From positions 186,001 through 250,000 of the forward strand of contig NZ_JAKZHV010000004.1 in the NCBI RefSeq assembly GCF_022568835.1: a DNA stretch of 64,000 nt. The letters are read 5' to 3'. This document shows, in pieces, positions 35,871 through 47,201 of this stretch. Each line of letters opens with the position of its first letter. Position 1 is the first letter of the stretch. The stretch comes from Arsenicicoccus piscis (lineage in GTDB: Bacteria > Actinomycetota > Actinomycetes > Actinomycetales > Dermatophilaceae). The position numbers and the translations under genes were made by a program. The notes under the pieces are model-generated. The model saw only the letters and a program-made list of their open reading frames with translations, was not told the DNA's origin and did not search any database.

Positions 35871-38800
35871 GTGTCCCTTGCCGCCTTGGTGCCTGCGCTC
35901 GAGCAGGACGGCGCCACCGCCCGCCTGCTGTCGCGGATGGACCAGGCCGACGCGGTCGACGTGGCGCTGGTCAACGGCGCCCGGCCGGTGCTGCTGGCCG
36001 CGATGGAGCATCGTCAGGACGAGCCGCTGCTCGTCGTCACGGCGACCGGGCGCGAGGCCGAGGACCTCGTGTCCAGCCTGCGCGCCATGATGCCCGCCGA
36101 GCAGGTCGCGGGCTTCCCGAGCTGGGAGACCCTCCCGCACGAGCGGCTCAGCCCGCGCAGCGACACCGTCGGGCAGCGCCTGGCCGTGCTGCGCCGGCTC
36201 GCCCACCCGGTGGCCGGCGACCCGGTCTACGGGCCGGTGCGGGTGCTGGTCGTCAGCATCCGCGCGCTGCTGCAGCCGATCGCCCAGGGGCTCGGCGACC
36301 TCGCCCCGGTGGCCCTGCAGGCCGGCGACGAGGTGTCCCTCGACGACGTGGTGGCGCGGCTCGTCGACGCGGCCTACACCCGCACGGATCTCGTCGAGCG
36401 GCGCGGCGACTTCGCGGTGCGCGGCGGGATCCTCGACGTCTTCCCGCCGACCGAGGAGCACCCGCTGCGGCTGGACTTCTGGGGCGACACGATCGAGGAG
36501 ATCCGCTGGTTCCGGGTGGCCGACCAGCGCAGCCTCGAGGTCGCCGAGCACGGCCTCTGGGCGCCGCCGTGCCGCGAGATCCTGCTGACCGATGCGGTGC
36601 GCGAGCGGGCCCGCGACCTGATGCCGCAGCTGCCGGGCGTGGCGGACCTGCTCGGCAAGGTCGCCGAGGGCATCGCCGTCGAGGGCATGGAGTCCCTCGG
36701 CCCGGTCCTCGTCGACGGCATGGAGTCGTTGCTCGACGTGCTGCCGCGGGGGTCGCGCGTCGTCGTGTGCGACCCCGAGCGGGTCCGCATCCGGGCGCGC
36801 GACCTGGTGGCCACGAGCGAGGAGTTCCTCGAGGCGTCCTGGGGTGGCGCCGTCGCCGGCAGCGCTGCCCCGGTCGACCTGCGGGCGGTCCTCGGCAGCG
36901 GCTCCTACTGGACGCTGCCGGAGGTGCGCGACCACGCGCTGACCCGGTCGATGGCCTGGTGGACCTTCACGCCGTTCGCCATCGACGCCGAGCTCGGCTC
37001 TCTCGCACCAGAGCTCGGCGACGACGACGTCGTCGGGGTCACCCTGCCGGTGACCGAGGTGCCGACCTACCGCGGCGACCGCGAGCAGGCGCTCGCCGAC
37101 CTGCGCCGGTGGACCCACGAGCGCCAGCGCGTCGTGATCGTCACCGAGGGCCCCGGTCTGGCCAAGCGCCTGGTCGAGCTGCTCGGCGAGGCCGAGGTGG
37201 CGGCGCGGCTCATGTCCGACGACGCCGCGCAGGCGCTGGAGCCGGGGCTGGTGTCCATCACCACGGGGGCGCTCGGCAGCGGATTCGCTTGCCCCGGAGT
37301 CGATCTCGTCGTCGTCACCGAGCAAGACCTGACGGGCACCGCCGTCGGTCGGGGCTCGACGCGTGACATGCGACGGATGCCGTCGAAGCGCCGCAACACC
37401 GTCGACCCGCTCCAGCTCAAGCCCGGCGACTTCGTCGTGCACGAGCAGCACGGCGTGGGCCGGTTCGTCGAGATGATGCAGCGCACGGTCGGTGGGGCGA
37501 CCCGCGAGTACCTCGTGCTCGAGTACGCCTCGTCGCGGCGCGGCCAGCCCGGCGACCAGCTCTTCGTGCCGTCCGACCAGCTCGACCAGGTCACCCGCTA
37601 CGTCGGTGGCGAGCAGCCGACGCTGTCCAAGATGGGCGGCTCGGACTGGCAGAAGACCAAGAGCCGAGCCCGCAAGTTCGTCAAGCAGATCGCCGGCGAG
37701 CTGATCCGGCTCTACTCCGCGCGCATGGCGACGGCCGGGCACCCCTTCCCGCCGGACACGCCCTGGCAGCGGGAGCTCGAGGACGCGTTCAGCTACGTCG
37801 AGACCGCCGACCAGCTCTCGTCGATCGACGAGGTCAAGGCCGACATGGAGAAGGCCGTCCCGATGGACCGGCTCATCTGCGGTGACGTCGGCTACGGCAA
37901 GACCGAGATCGCGGTCCGCGCCGCGTTCAAGGCGATCCAGGACGGCAAGCAGGTCGCCGTCCTGGTGCCCACCACGTTGCTGGTCCAGCAGCACCTGCAG
38001 ACGTTCGGGGAGCGCTACGCGCAGTTCCCGGTGACGGTGAAGGCGCTGTCGCGCTTCCAGACCGACAAGGAGGCCAAGGCGGTCATCGCGGGGCTCGCCG
38101 ACGGGTCGGTGGACCTCGTCATCGGGACGCACCGCCTGCTGTCCAAGGAGGTGCGCTTCAAGGACCTCGGGCTGGTCGTGATCGACGAGGAGCAGCGCTT
38201 CGGCGTCGAGCACAAGGAGCAGCTGAAGGCCATGCGCACGGCGGTCGACGTGCTCGCCATGTCGGCGACACCGATCCCGCGCACGCTCGAGATGGCGGTC
38301 ACAGGCATCCGCGAGATGTCTACTCTCGCAACGCCGCCCGAGGAGCGCCACCCGGTCCTGACCTATGTCGGCGCCTACGACGAGCGGCAGGTCGTCGCGG
38401 CGATCCGGCGCGAGCTGATGCGTGAGGGGCAGGTCTTCCTCGTGCACAACAAGGTGTCCTCGATCGAGCGGGCCGCCTCGCGGCTGCGCGAGCTGGTGCC
38501 CGAGGCGCGCATCGAGACGGCCCACGGCCAGATGGGTGAGAACCGCCTCGAGCAGGTCGTCCTGGACTTCTGGGAGAAGCGCTTCGACGTGCTGGTGTGC
38601 ACCACGATCGTCGAGACCGGCCTGGACATCTCCAACGCCAACACCCTCATCGTCGAGCGGGCCGACATGCTCGGCCTGTCCCAGCTGCACCAGCTGCGCG
38701 GTCGGGTGGGGCGTGGCCGGGAGCGGGCCTACGCCTACTTCCTCTACCCGCCGGAGAAGCCGCTCACCGAGACGGCCCTGGACCGGTTGCAGACCATCGC

Positions 38801-39476
38801 CAGCCACACCGACCTCGGCGCCGGCATGCAGGTCGCGATGAAGGACCTGGAGATCCGCGGCGCCGGCAACCTGCTCGGCGGCGAGCAGTCCGGGCACATC
38901 GCGGGAGTCGGCTTCGACCTCTACGTGCGGATGGTCGGTGAGGCGGTCGCCGACTTCCGCGGCGACGGAGGCACCGAGCAGGCCGCCGAGATCAAGATCG
39001 AGCTGCCCGTCGACGCCCACCTGCCGCACGACTACGTGCCGGGGGAGCGGCTGCGCCTCGAGGCCTACAAGAAGCTCGCCGTCGTCGAGGACGAGGCCGG
39101 GCTGGCCGAGATCGTCGCCGAGCTCGAGGACCGCTACGGCGCGCTCCCCGAGCCGGTGCAGAACCTCGTCGAGGTCGCGCGGCTGCGCATCGTCGCCCGC
39201 CGCGCGTCGATCCACGACGTGGCGCTGCAGGGCAAGGTCGTGCGGTTCGGCCCGATCCACGAGCTGCGCGACAGCCAGCAGATGCGCCTGATGCGCCTCT
39301 ATCCCGGCACCCTGATCAAGGACGCGCAGCACGTCGTGCTCGTGCCCGCCCCCATGACGGCCCGCGTCGGCGGCAAGCCGCTGCGCGACGTCGCCATGCT
39401 GCGGTGGGCCAGCGATCTGATCCAGGCGGTGCTGCTGGACGACATCGCGGCCGCCGCGAATGTCGCCTCGACGTAG
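35871..39476 (+). CDS. mfd: Transcription-repair coupling factor
   Basis: A 1201-residue Mfd, normal in length. The UvrB-like N-terminal part is followed by the RNA-polymerase-interaction domain near residue 520 ([20 protein letters not shown]), then the RecG-like motor: Walker [17 protein letters not shown], the motif II box [17 protein letters not shown], and motifs III-VI ([40 protein letters not shown]). A C-terminal regulatory domain ends the protein. It removes polymerase stalled at DNA damage and recruits UvrA. GTG start at 35871, with GGAG six bases ahead. Confidence 0.98.
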   Translation: MSLAALVPALEQDGATARLLSRMDQADAVDVALVNGARPVLLAAMEHRQDEPLLVVTATGREAEDLVSSLRAMMPAEQVAGFPSWETLPHERLSPRSDTVGQRLAVLRRLAHPVAGDPVYGPVRVLVVSIRALLQPIAQGLGDLAPVALQAGDEVSLDDVVARLVDAAYTRTDLVERRGDFAVRGGILDVFPPTEEHPLRLDFWGDTIEEIRWFRVADQRSLEVAEHGLWAPPCREILLTDAVRERARDLMPQLPGVADLLGKVAEGIAVEGMESLGPVLVDGMESLLDVLPRGSRVVVCDPERVRIRARDLVATSEEFLEASWGGAVAGSAAPVDLRAVLGSGSYWTLPEVRDHALTRSMAWWTFTPFAIDAELGSLAPELGDDDVVGVTLPVTEVPTYRGDREQALADLRRWTHERQRVVIVTEGPGLAKRLVELLGEAEVAARLMSDDAAQALEPGLVSITTGALGSGFACPGVDLVVVTEQDLTGTAVGRGSTRDMRRMPSKRRNTVDPLQLKPGDFVVHEQHGVGRFVEMMQRTVGGATREYLVLEYASSRRGQPGDQLFVPSDQLDQVTRYVGGEQPTLSKMGGSDWQKTKSRARKFVKQIAGELIRLYSARMATAGHPFPPDTPWQRELEDAFSYVETADQLSSIDEVKADMEKAVPMDRLICGDVGYGKTEIAVRAAFKAIQDGKQVAVLVPTTLLVQQHLQTFGERYAQFPVTVKALSRFQTDKEAKAVIAGLADGSVDLVIGTHRLLSKEVRFKDLGLVVIDEEQRFGVEHKEQLKAMRTAVDVLAMSATPIPRTLEMAVTGIREMSTLATPPEERHPVLTYVGAYDERQVVAAIRRELMREGQVFLVHNKVSSIERAASRLRELVPEARIETAHGQMGENRLEQVVLDFWEKRFDVLVCTTIVETGLDISNANTLIVERADMLGLSQLHQLRGRVGRGRERAYAYFLYPPEKPLTETALDRLQTIASHTDLGAGMQVAMKDLEIRGAGNLLGGEQSGHIAGVGFDLYVRMVGEAVADFRGDGGTEQAAEIKIELPVDAHLPHDYVPGERLRLEAYKKLAVVEDEAGLAEIVAELEDRYGALPEPVQNLVEVARLRIVARRASIHDVALQGKVVRFGPIHELRDSQQMRLMRLYPGTLIKDAQHVVLVPAPMTARVGGKPLRDVAMLRWASDLIQAVLLDDIAAAANVAST

Positions 39477-39687
39477 TCGGTTGCAGGTCGCGCCGGAGGT
39501 GGTACGGAGCATTCCGTAGCCCCACGGGCACCGATGGTGACAACTAGTTCAGGGCCGTCCGACTGGGGCCTGGATTGGTAGCCTGGAAGGGTCGCCCGAG
39601 CGGCTGAAGCCCTCGAGCCTGCATCCACCGACTGCCGAGACCGCGAGGAAAGCCGCCTTGTCCCTGGAACACTTCGCCCGGGTTCTC

Positions 39688-39719
39688 CGGCACGGTTGGT
39701 ATCTCGGCCCACCGTGCCG
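39688..39719. repeat. Inverted repeat at the break point of the truncated glycosyltransferase
   Basis: CGGCACGGTTGG (39688-39699) and CCCACCGTGCCG (39708-39719) pair with one mismatch around an eight-base loop. It lies where the reading frame stops looking like a glycosyltransferase. It may be part of a recombination junction or a terminator. Confidence 0.6.
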
Positions 39720-40306
39720 ACGACGGGGCGTCGGCCGGGGTGGCCACGCCAGGTGGGGAGGGTGTCGGCGTCCACGGTGTTCTCCAGCACCGAGACGTTG
39801 CGGGTGCGCAGGCGGGTGCTGGCGAGCGCCGCCTCCGAGGGGGACACGCAGATCATGCCGTCGCAGGAGCGCGCCGCGAGGTACTCGACCGCGAAGGCCG
39901 CCCGCTGCAGGACGACGGGGTAGTCGGTAAGGACGAACGAGAAGCCGTGCGGGGTGTAGAACACGCGGGACCCGCGCCGCAGCAGCGGGTAGATCGCCCG
40001 GGCGGAGACGCCGGCCAGCGCGCTGTGGACGTGGACGGCGTCGGCCTTGGTCGACCGCGCCGTGCGGAGCACCTGCGCGGCGAGCCGCGCGAGCATGGCG
40101 GGTCTGGACTCCGAACGCTCGATCTCGATGCGCTCGCAGGACGGGAACCACTCGGAGTCGAGGTCGGAAGCCGGCGGGGTGTCGGGGCGACGGGTGTGCA
40201 GGAGGACCACGCGATGCCCATCCGCGGCCTGGGCCTGCGCAAGCGTGCTGACGGAGGTGAGCAGTCCTCCGCCAAGCGCCTCGGTGACGTGGAGGATCGT
40301 AGCCAT
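39710..40306 (-). pseudogene. Truncated family 4 glycosyltransferase (N-terminal domain only)
   Basis: From ATG 40306 (GAAGG four bases ahead) about 198 residues look like the acceptor domain of a GT4 enzyme: MATILHVTEALGGGLLTSVS, KADAVHVHSALAGVSARAIY, RVFYTPHGFSFVLTDYP and the start of the linker RRPVVGTVGR. After this, the frame stays open into mfd (to 39299), but the translation is Arg/Ser/Pro-rich and has no donor-site domain or EX7E motif. No other frame continues the enzyme. The second half has been lost, by deletion or rearrangement, next to an inverted repeat. It is probably a relic of the nearby polysaccharide genes. Confidence 0.72.
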
Positions 40307-40523
40307 GGGACCTTCAGGGGGAGAGGGCGAGGGCTGGCCGGCAGCCGGGTGAGCGATGACTAGTCAATGATGATGGCCCGCGCCACATTCGGCACGGCTT
40401 TCGTCCGGTTTCATCCCTCATCGGGCCAGATATGGCTCTTTCGCCTCATTTGGCGACGTATAGTGACGGCATGGCGCCAGCAAATCACTCAGTGCCAATC
40501 CTTTTATCCCCTAAATGGGTGAC
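40307..40523. other. Spacer of low GC content between GT fragment and EamA gene
   Basis: The part 40351-40515 is much richer in A and T than its surroundings (for example GTCAATGATGATGG and CCTTTTATCCCCTAAATGGG). It contains no gene that I can support. It may hold the promoter of the truncated glycosyltransferase and the 3' end of the EamA transcript. Confidence 0.5.
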
Positions 40524-41504
40524 TCAGCGGTGCCGTCCCGTGGCGCTCGGTGCCCGGCCGACACGAGGAAGACGGCCCCGGCTCGCACCCACCAGGACGC
40601 CGGTGATCACCACGACGCCGCCCACCAGCTCGAGCGGGGTGGGGATCTCGCCGAGGGCGAGGGCCGCGGTGGCGATGCCGACGACCGGCACGAGCATGGA
40701 GAACGGCGCGACGACGCCCGCGGGGTGCCGGGCGAGCAGCCAGGTCCAGATGCCCGATCCGGCCACGGTGCCGAGCAGCACCGTGTAGGCGAGGCCGAGC
40801 CAGGCTGGGATGGCGGCCGGCGAGAGCGACGTGGCGAGCGAGTGGGTGATGGCCGCCGGACCCTCGACGGCGAGCGACAGCAGCAGCATCGGCACGGGCA
40901 CGACGACCGACATCCACAAGGTGAGGTGGAGCGGGTTCGGCGGCGCCGCCAGCCGGCTCGAGAGGTTGCCGAGCGCCCAGCCGAGCGCCCCCAGCAGCAC
41001 CAGCACGTAGGGGAGCAGCTGAGCGGCACCCGCCCGCGACAGGCCGACCATGATCATCCCGACCGCGGCGACGGCGACCCCGAGCCACTGCCGCGGGTGC
41101 ACGCTCTCGTGGAGCAGCAGCGCGCCGAGCACCAGGGTGAACGGACCCGACGCCTGCAGCACCAGCGACGCGACGCCCGCCGGCAGGCCCGCCGCCATGC
41201 CCGTGTAGAGGAAGGCGAACTGCAGCACCCCGAACCCCAGGCCGTAGCCCACGAGCCAGCGCGTCGGCACCTGCGGGCGCTGCACGAGCAGCATCGTCGG
41301 CACGGCGAGCAGGGTGAACCGCAGCGCGACCAGGAACAGCGGCGGGAACTGCTCGAGCGACGCGTGGATCGCGAGGAAGTTCACGCCCCACAGCACCGCC
41401 ACGAGGGCGGCGAGCAGGCGGTGCGTGGGCGGCAGGGCCGTGCTGGGACGGGGCCCGGCCGTCGGGCCGACGCTGGGGCTGGGGGTGGAGACGAGAGCTG
41501 GCAC
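40524..41504 (-). CDS. EamA/DMT family transporter
   Basis: A membrane protein of about 326 residues with ten predicted helices in two EamA halves (LLAALVAVLWGVNFLAIHAS and, later, LVLLGALGWALGNLSSRLAA). Members export amino acids or related metabolites (YdcZ/RhaT/YdeD-type). I chose the GTG at 41504, leaving 72 bases to the divergent lysR gene; an ATG at 41546 would leave only 30. Like many such pairs, the LysR neighbour probably controls it. Confidence 0.88.
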   Translation of the reverse strand: MPALVSTPSPSVGPTAGPRPSTALPPTHRLLAALVAVLWGVNFLAIHASLEQFPPLFLVALRFTLLAVPTMLLVQRPQVPTRWLVGYGLGFGVLQFAFLYTGMAAGLPAGVASLVLQASGPFTLVLGALLLHESVHPRQWLGVAVAAVGMIMVGLSRAGAAQLLPYVLVLLGALGWALGNLSSRLAAPPNPLHLTLWMSVVVPVPMLLLSLAVEGPAAITHSLATSLSPAAIPAWLGLAYTVLLGTVAGSGIWTWLLARHPAGVVAPFSMLVPVVGIATAALALGEIPTPLELVGGVVVITGVLVGASRGRLPRVGRAPSATGRHR

Positions 41505-41576
41505 GAGGTCTACGGTGGCGGTTTGGTTCGCGTAGCACAATCGCATAGTTGTGAAGCAAAGCTTTAGTCTGCCTAC

Positions 41577-42470
41577 ATGGACGTTCGCCACCTCGAGCTG
41601 CTGCGCGACCTCGCCGACCGCGGCACCGTCACCGCCGTCGCCGCCGCGACGCATCGGACGCCGTCGGCCGTGTCCCAGCAGCTGCGGTCCGCGGAGCGCG
41701 AGCTCGGGGTCACCCTCGTCGTGCCCGACGGTCGCCGGCTGCGGCTCACGGCGGCCGGGCGGCTGCTCGCCGACGGCGCGGCCGACGTCGCGCTCGCGCT
41801 GGCCAACCTGCAGGCCGAGCTGGACGCTCTACGCGACGCGCCACGGGGTCTGGTGCGCCTCGGAGCCCTGCCGAGTGCAGCGGAAGTCTTTGTGCCACAG
41901 CTCTACTCGCGACTGAGGGGGACCGACGTCCGGATCGAGCTCGACGACTTCGACGTCGCCGAGGCGGAGTTCGACACGCGCGTGATGAACCATGACATCG
42001 TCATCGGGCACACCCTCTCGACCCCGCGGACCGACCGTCAGGCCGACCTGGTGCGGGTCGTGCTGGCGCGCGAGCCGCTCGACGTCGCGCTTCGCGTAGA
42101 CCACCCGCTTGCCAACCGCGAGCGGCTGCACCCGCGCGACGTGGCGGGGGAGCCGTGGGTCGGCGTGCCGGCGGGATACCCGTTCGACACGATTCTTGTC
42201 GCCGTGGAGCACGCGACCGGCACGACCGTCCAGCGGGTGCAACGGGTGCGGGACAACCACGTCGTCGAGGCCCTGGTGGCGGCCGGCGCGGGGCTCGCGA
42301 TCCTGCCGCGCTACACGACCCGTCCACGCGACGGCGTGGTGACCCGACCGCTCGTCGGCGTCCGGGCCATCCGCGACATCGTCGCCCTCGCCCGGCGCGA
42401 CCGGGCCGCCCAGCAGGTGGTGCGCACTGTGCTGGGCGAGCTGCGCGAGATCGGCCGCGCCCTGGGGTGA
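41577..42470 (+). CDS. LysR family transcriptional regulator
   Basis: A 297-residue protein with an N-terminal LysR helix-turn-helix (HLELLRDLADRGTVTAVAAA, THRTPSAVSQQLRSAEREL) and a two-lobe effector domain (DIVIGHTLSTP; later VEALVAAGAGLAILPRYTTR). It is divergent from the EamA exporter, and the 72-base spacer should hold its binding site. The effector is unknown; amino acids or related compounds are usual for such pairs. Confidence 0.92.
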   Translation: MDVRHLELLRDLADRGTVTAVAAATHRTPSAVSQQLRSAERELGVTLVVPDGRRLRLTAAGRLLADGAADVALALANLQAELDALRDAPRGLVRLGALPSAAEVFVPQLYSRLRGTDVRIELDDFDVAEAEFDTRVMNHDIVIGHTLSTPRTDRQADLVRVVLAREPLDVALRVDHPLANRERLHPRDVAGEPWVGVPAGYPFDTILVAVEHATGTTVQRVQRVRDNHVVEALVAAGAGLAILPRYTTRPRDGVVTRPLVGVRAIRDIVALARRDRAAQQVVRTVLGELREIGRALG

Positions 42471-42603
42471 GCCGTGGGCGACCTGCGAGGTGCACGTCCA
42501 CAACGTGCTGTCCCAGTGCTTCAACTTCTCGGCCACGCGGCCGGGCGAGGAGGATCACCCTCAGCCACACGATGACCGACCCGACTCGTGAAGGACGCCC
42601 AGC

Positions 42604-43071
42604 ATGGCCGAGCTGACCATCCGACCCCTCGCGCCCGCCCGGCTCTCCGCGTTCATCACCGCGGTGGAGAACCGATATGCCGAGCAGAAGGCAGCCCTGG
42701 GCGGCGTGCCGGCCGACATCGCCCAGAGCCAGGTGCGAGCCGAGACGGCAGCCATGTTTCCTGACGGCAGACTCCTCCCTGGACACACCGTCCTGCACGC
42801 CAGCATCGGCGACGTCGACGCCGGCGACGTCTGGATCGGGCCACACCGCAGCGAGCCACAGCTGGCGTTCCTCTACGACATCGCCGTCGATCCACAAGCA
42901 CAAGGACGGGGCACAGGCCGTGCCCTGCTCGCCGCGGCAGAGCAGTGGGCGCGAGCGCAGGGCTACACCGAGCTGAGCCTGCACGTCTTCGGCGGGAACG
43001 AGCGTGCCATCGCCCTGTACTCGTCTCGCGGGTACCGCACCACCGACCTCATCATGCGTCGCCACCTGTAG
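42604..43071 (+). CDS. GNAT family N-acetyltransferase
   Basis: A 155-residue acetyltransferase. The acetyl-CoA-binding motif is LYDIAVDPQAQGRGTGRALL (Q/R-x-x-G-x-G/A), followed by LSLHVFGGNERAIALYSSRG and YRTTDLIMRRHL, the typical C-terminal strand pair. Its substrate is unknown. The 130 bases before it hold nothing that I recognise. Confidence 0.9.
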   Translation: MAELTIRPLAPARLSAFITAVENRYAEQKAALGGVPADIAQSQVRAETAAMFPDGRLLPGHTVLHASIGDVDAGDVWIGPHRSEPQLAFLYDIAVDPQAQGRGTGRALLAAAEQWARAQGYTELSLHVFGGNERAIALYSSRGYRTTDLIMRRHL

Positions 43072-43185
43072 TCCCACCGGATGATCGCCGTCCGAGCGGG
43101 CCTCGCTCGTGACGACCGGGGGGACCGCGTAGGCTGACCGCGACGATGCCGCAGAGGGCAGCAGCAGCAAGGTCGGAGGACGATC

Positions 43186-43791
43186 GTGGTTCGTAGGGCA
43201 ACGGTGCGCCGAGTCGGCGCCCCGAGGGTGATGGGTGCGACGGTGCTGGGCGCCGCGGCGCTGCTCGGGATCAGCGGGTGCGGCACGGCGGCGCAGGCCG
43301 GTGCGGCGGCAGTGGTCAACGACCACGTCATCTCCGACCAGGCCGTCCAGAAGGCCGCCGCCGAGCTGAGCCAGGGCACCCAGGACGGCCAGTCCTTCTC
43401 GCCGTCGGAGGTGGTGACCGGGCTGGTCATCGGTCAGTTCGCACTGCCCGAGGCCGCCAAGCTCGGCAAGGGCGTGTCCGCCGACATGGCCAAGAGCTAC
43501 CTGCCGAAGCTCACCGACCCGTCGCCCGAGGCGCTCGACTACGTGCGCACGGTCGTCGCCATCCGCAACCTCGACGCCAACGCCCAGCGCAGCCTGGTGC
43601 AGCAGATGAAGGACGCCTCGATCAGCGTCAACCCGCGCTACGGCACCTTCGACCCGGGCGCGTTCGACTCCAACGGCTCGCCGCTCGTGCCCGAGTCGCG
43701 CAACTGGCTCAAGCCGACCGCCAACCCCACCACGGCCCCGGCGCCCGCCCCGGAGGGTGGCGCCACCCCGGCCCCGACCACGGCCCCTTGA
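43186..43791 (+). CDS. SurA-N-like lipoprotein
   Basis: A 201-residue exported protein. The signal peptide (residues 1-40) ends in a lipobox, AALLGISGCGT, so Cys is probably lipidated and the protein held on the outer face of the membrane. The mature part resembles the SurA N-terminal chaperone domain (AAVVNDHVISDQAVQKAAAE) but has no peptidyl-prolyl isomerase domain. The tail is Pro/Thr/Ala-rich. GGAGG precedes the GTG start at 43186. It overlaps mazG, a pairing often seen in actinobacteria, which suggests that both are transcribed together. Confidence 0.85.
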   Translation: MVRRATVRRVGAPRVMGATVLGAAALLGISGCGTAAQAGAAAVVNDHVISDQAVQKAAAELSQGTQDGQSFSPSEVVTGLVIGQFALPEAAKLGKGVSADMAKSYLPKLTDPSPEALDYVRTVVAIRNLDANAQRSLVQQMKDASISVNPRYGTFDPGAFDSNGSPLVPESRNWLKPTANPTTAPAPAPEGGATPAPTTAP

Positions 43792-44486
43792 CCGAGCGGG
43801 GGAGCACCCTTCTCGAGCTGGTCCAGGTGATGGACCGGCTCCGCTCGCCCGGCGGCTGCCCCTGGGACGCAGAGCAGACGCACGCCTCGCTCGCGCCCTA
43901 CGTGGTCGAGGAGGCGCACGAGCTGGCCGAGGCCATCGACTCCGGCGACCGCGAGCACCTGCGCGAAGAGCTCGGCGACGTGCTCCTGCAGGTCGTCTTC
44001 CACGCCCGCGTCGGGCAGGAGGACCCGGCCGACGCGTTCGACATCGACGACGTCGCTGCCGGGCTGATCGCCAAGCTGAAGCGCCGCCACCCGCACGTCT
44101 TCGCCGACGCCACGGTCTCCGGCGCGGCCGACGTCGAGGTCAGCTGGGAGGCCATCAAGGCGGCCGAGAAGCCCGAGCGCGCCGGCATCCTCGACGGGGT
44201 CCCCGCCTCCTTGCCGGCCCTCGCGACCGCCACCAAGCTCTACACCCGGCTGCGGCGGCGCGACCGGCTCGACCTGTGGCCGGGTTCGCCCACGCCTGCC
44301 GTAGACCGTGCCGCGGGCCTTGCTGCAGATCCCGCCGCGGAGCCCGCAACGGACCCTGCTGTAGACCCTGCAGCAGCCCTGCTCGCCGCGGTCCGCGCGT
44401 GCACCGAGCAGGGCCTGGACGCCGAGCAGCTGCTGCGCTCGGCGACCCGCGAGATCGCGGAGCGAGCCGATCGGTCCGCTCGCTAG
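43788..44486 (+). CDS. mazG: Nucleoside triphosphate pyrophosphohydrolase MazG
   Basis: A 232-residue MazG. The N-terminal domain has the start block LLELVQVMDRLRSPGGCPWD, the first helix motif YVVEEAHELAEAIDSGD and the metal-binding EELGDVLLQVVFHARV. It hydrolyses non-canonical or excess NTPs. The second half is poorly conserved, with an Ala/Asp/Pro-rich linker (AADPAAEPATDPAVDPAA). TTG start at 43788 overlaps the lipoprotein stop (TTGA); a start at the ATG 43830 would cut off the conserved lead. Confidence 0.94.
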   Translation: MTERGSTLLELVQVMDRLRSPGGCPWDAEQTHASLAPYVVEEAHELAEAIDSGDREHLREELGDVLLQVVFHARVGQEDPADAFDIDDVAAGLIAKLKRRHPHVFADATVSGAADVEVSWEAIKAAEKPERAGILDGVPASLPALATATKLYTRLRRRDRLDLWPGSPTPAVDRAAGLAADPAAEPATDPAVDPAAALLAAVRACTEQGLDAEQLLRSATREIAERADRSAR

Positions 44487-44566
44487 CCCCCGGACGGACG
44501 TCGGGTCTCCGACCCGATAGGCTCGAACCGGTTCACAGTCCGCCCGTCACGGCCACCGCGGCCTGA

Positions 44567-45872
<1,306 letters not shown>

Positions 45873-45894
45873 GGCGAGGCCGTACCCTTGCGGT

Positions 45895-46674
45895 ATGGCT
45901 TCTGACCCGACCCGAGGAGGTGCGTCGCGCTCGTCGCGGCGCACCTCCTCGTCGTCTGCAGGCCCGCGCAGCGACCGGGCGACCTCGCCTGCACCCAAGC
46001 CCCGACCCGCGAGCACCGGGGCCCGCCGTCCCGCGGTCACGCGTCGACCGTCGGCCGGGCCGGCCCGGTCCACAAGTGCTGCCGGTGCTGCGAGCGCCGG
46101 CACGGGGTCGCGCGCTGGTGCTGGCTCGGGATCGGGCTCCGGGTCCAGCTCGGTAGCCCCCCGCGCCACCTTGCCGATCTCGCGGCGGGTCATCGCGCTC
46201 GCGGCCATCCTCGTGCTCCTCGCGGTCATGCTGGCGCCGACGACCCGGCGGTACGTCGCCCAGCGCAACGAGATCGCGGCACTGCAGTCCGAGATCGTCA
46301 AGCAGCAGGCCGAGGTCGACGCCCTCGCCGAGCAGCGCGCCCGGTGGAACGACCCGCGCTACGTCGAGCAGCAGGCCCGCGAGCGGCTGCACCTCGCCAA
46401 GCCCGGCGAGACGGTCTACTCGGTTCTGGAGCCGGCCGCCCCGTCCACCGGTGGCACCCGGGCCCGGGTCGTCGGCGTAGACCTCGGCGACCGGTCCGCT
46501 CCGTGGTACACCCAGCTGTGGGGCACCCTCGACCGCGCCGACCGGCTCGGGGCCGTGCCGACCGTCACGCCCGCGCCCACCTCGGGGCCGACCTCCGCGC
46601 CCACTCCGGCGCCCACTAAGGCCGACGCTGCCCAGCAGCCCACCTCTGCTCCGACGTCGGCGGGCGCACGGTGA
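45895..46674 (+). CDS. ftsB: FtsB/DivIC-type septum formation protein
   Basis: A 259-residue single-pass membrane protein. The first 95 residues are a disordered, Ser/Arg/Gly/Pro-rich cytoplasmic tail. One transmembrane helix (VIALAAILVLLAVMLAP) is followed by a coiled coil (RNEIAALQSEIVKQQAEVDA, LAEQRARWNDPRYVEQQARE) and the conserved ERLHLAKPGETVY. A Thr/Pro/Ala tail ends it. It is a divisome part that works with FtsL and FtsQ. The order eno, ftsB, DUF501, ppx is standard in actinobacteria. Confidence 0.92.
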   Translation: MASDPTRGGASRSSRRTSSSSAGPRSDRATSPAPKPRPASTGARRPAVTRRPSAGPARSTSAAGAASAGTGSRAGAGSGSGSGSSSVAPRATLPISRRVIALAAILVLLAVMLAPTTRRYVAQRNEIAALQSEIVKQQAEVDALAEQRARWNDPRYVEQQARERLHLAKPGETVYSVLEPAAPSTGGTRARVVGVDLGDRSAPWYTQLWGTLDRADRLGAVPTVTPAPTSGPTSAPTPAPTKADAAQQPTSAPTSAGAR

Positions 46675-47201
46675 GCCCGTTCCGCATCCGCGGGGTCTCG
46701 GACGAGGACGCCGCCGCTGTCGAGGCGCAGCTGGGGCGACCCGGTCGCGGCATGTACTCCGTCGCCCAGCGCTGCCCGTGCGGTCTGCCCGACGTCGTCG
46801 CCACCGAGCCGCGACTGCCCGACGGCACGCCGTTCCCGACGACCTTCTACGCCACCTGCCCGCGGCTGACCGGCGCCATCTCGACCCTCGAGGCCTCCGG
46901 GCTGATGAAGGACATGACCGAGCGGATCGCCGCCGACCCCGAGCTGGCCGCCGCCTACCAGCGGGCGCACGAGCACTACCTCGCCTCCCGCGCGCTGCTC
47001 GGCGACGTCCCCGAGATCGACGGCATCTCCGCCGGGGGGATGCCCACCCGCGTCAAGTGCCTGCACGTGCTCGCCGCTCACTCGCTCGCGGCCGGGCACG
47101 GCGTCAACCCGCTCGGCGACGAGGTGCTCGAGGCGCTCGGCTCGTGGTGGGCGCCCGGCCCGTGCGTCACCTGCGTCGACGGGGTGTGGGAGCGGCAGTG
47201 A
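46671..47201 (+). CDS. DUF501 domain-containing protein
   Basis: A 176-residue soluble protein of the DUF501 family. Conserved parts are VAQRCPCGLPDVVATEPRLP, TTFYATCPRLTGAISTLEAS and MPTRVKCLHVLAAHSLAAGHG, and a final GPCVTCVDGVW. The cysteine pairs (CPCG, TCP, CVTC) might bind a metal. Function is unknown. GTG start at 46671 overlaps the ftsB stop (GTGA), and its own stop overlaps ppx. Confidence 0.93.
   Translation: MSPFRIRGVSDEDAAAVEAQLGRPGRGMYSVAQRCPCGLPDVVATEPRLPDGTPFPTTFYATCPRLTGAISTLEASGLMKDMTERIAADPELAAAYQRAHEHYLASRALLGDVPEIDGISAGGMPTRVKCLHVLAAHSLAAGHGVNPLGDEVLEALGSWWAPGPCVTCVDGVWERQ

Noticed and set aside
36374..39512. Very long open frames antisense to mfd (over 1200 codons) and to many other genes
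   Set aside because: In such GC-rich DNA, frames opposite to real genes are often open. Their translations are Arg/Pro/His-rich or depend on the codon bias of the sense gene and show no family motifs.
39581..39640. A tRNA-like stretch with GCCCGAGCGGCTGAAG, resembling the D arm of a serine or leucine tRNA
   Set aside because: No matching acceptor stem, anticodon stem or T arm could be found around it.
40351..40515. A small gene in the AT-rich strip between the GT fragment and the EamA gene
   Set aside because: Open frames here are short, lack a ribosome site and show no protein-like composition.
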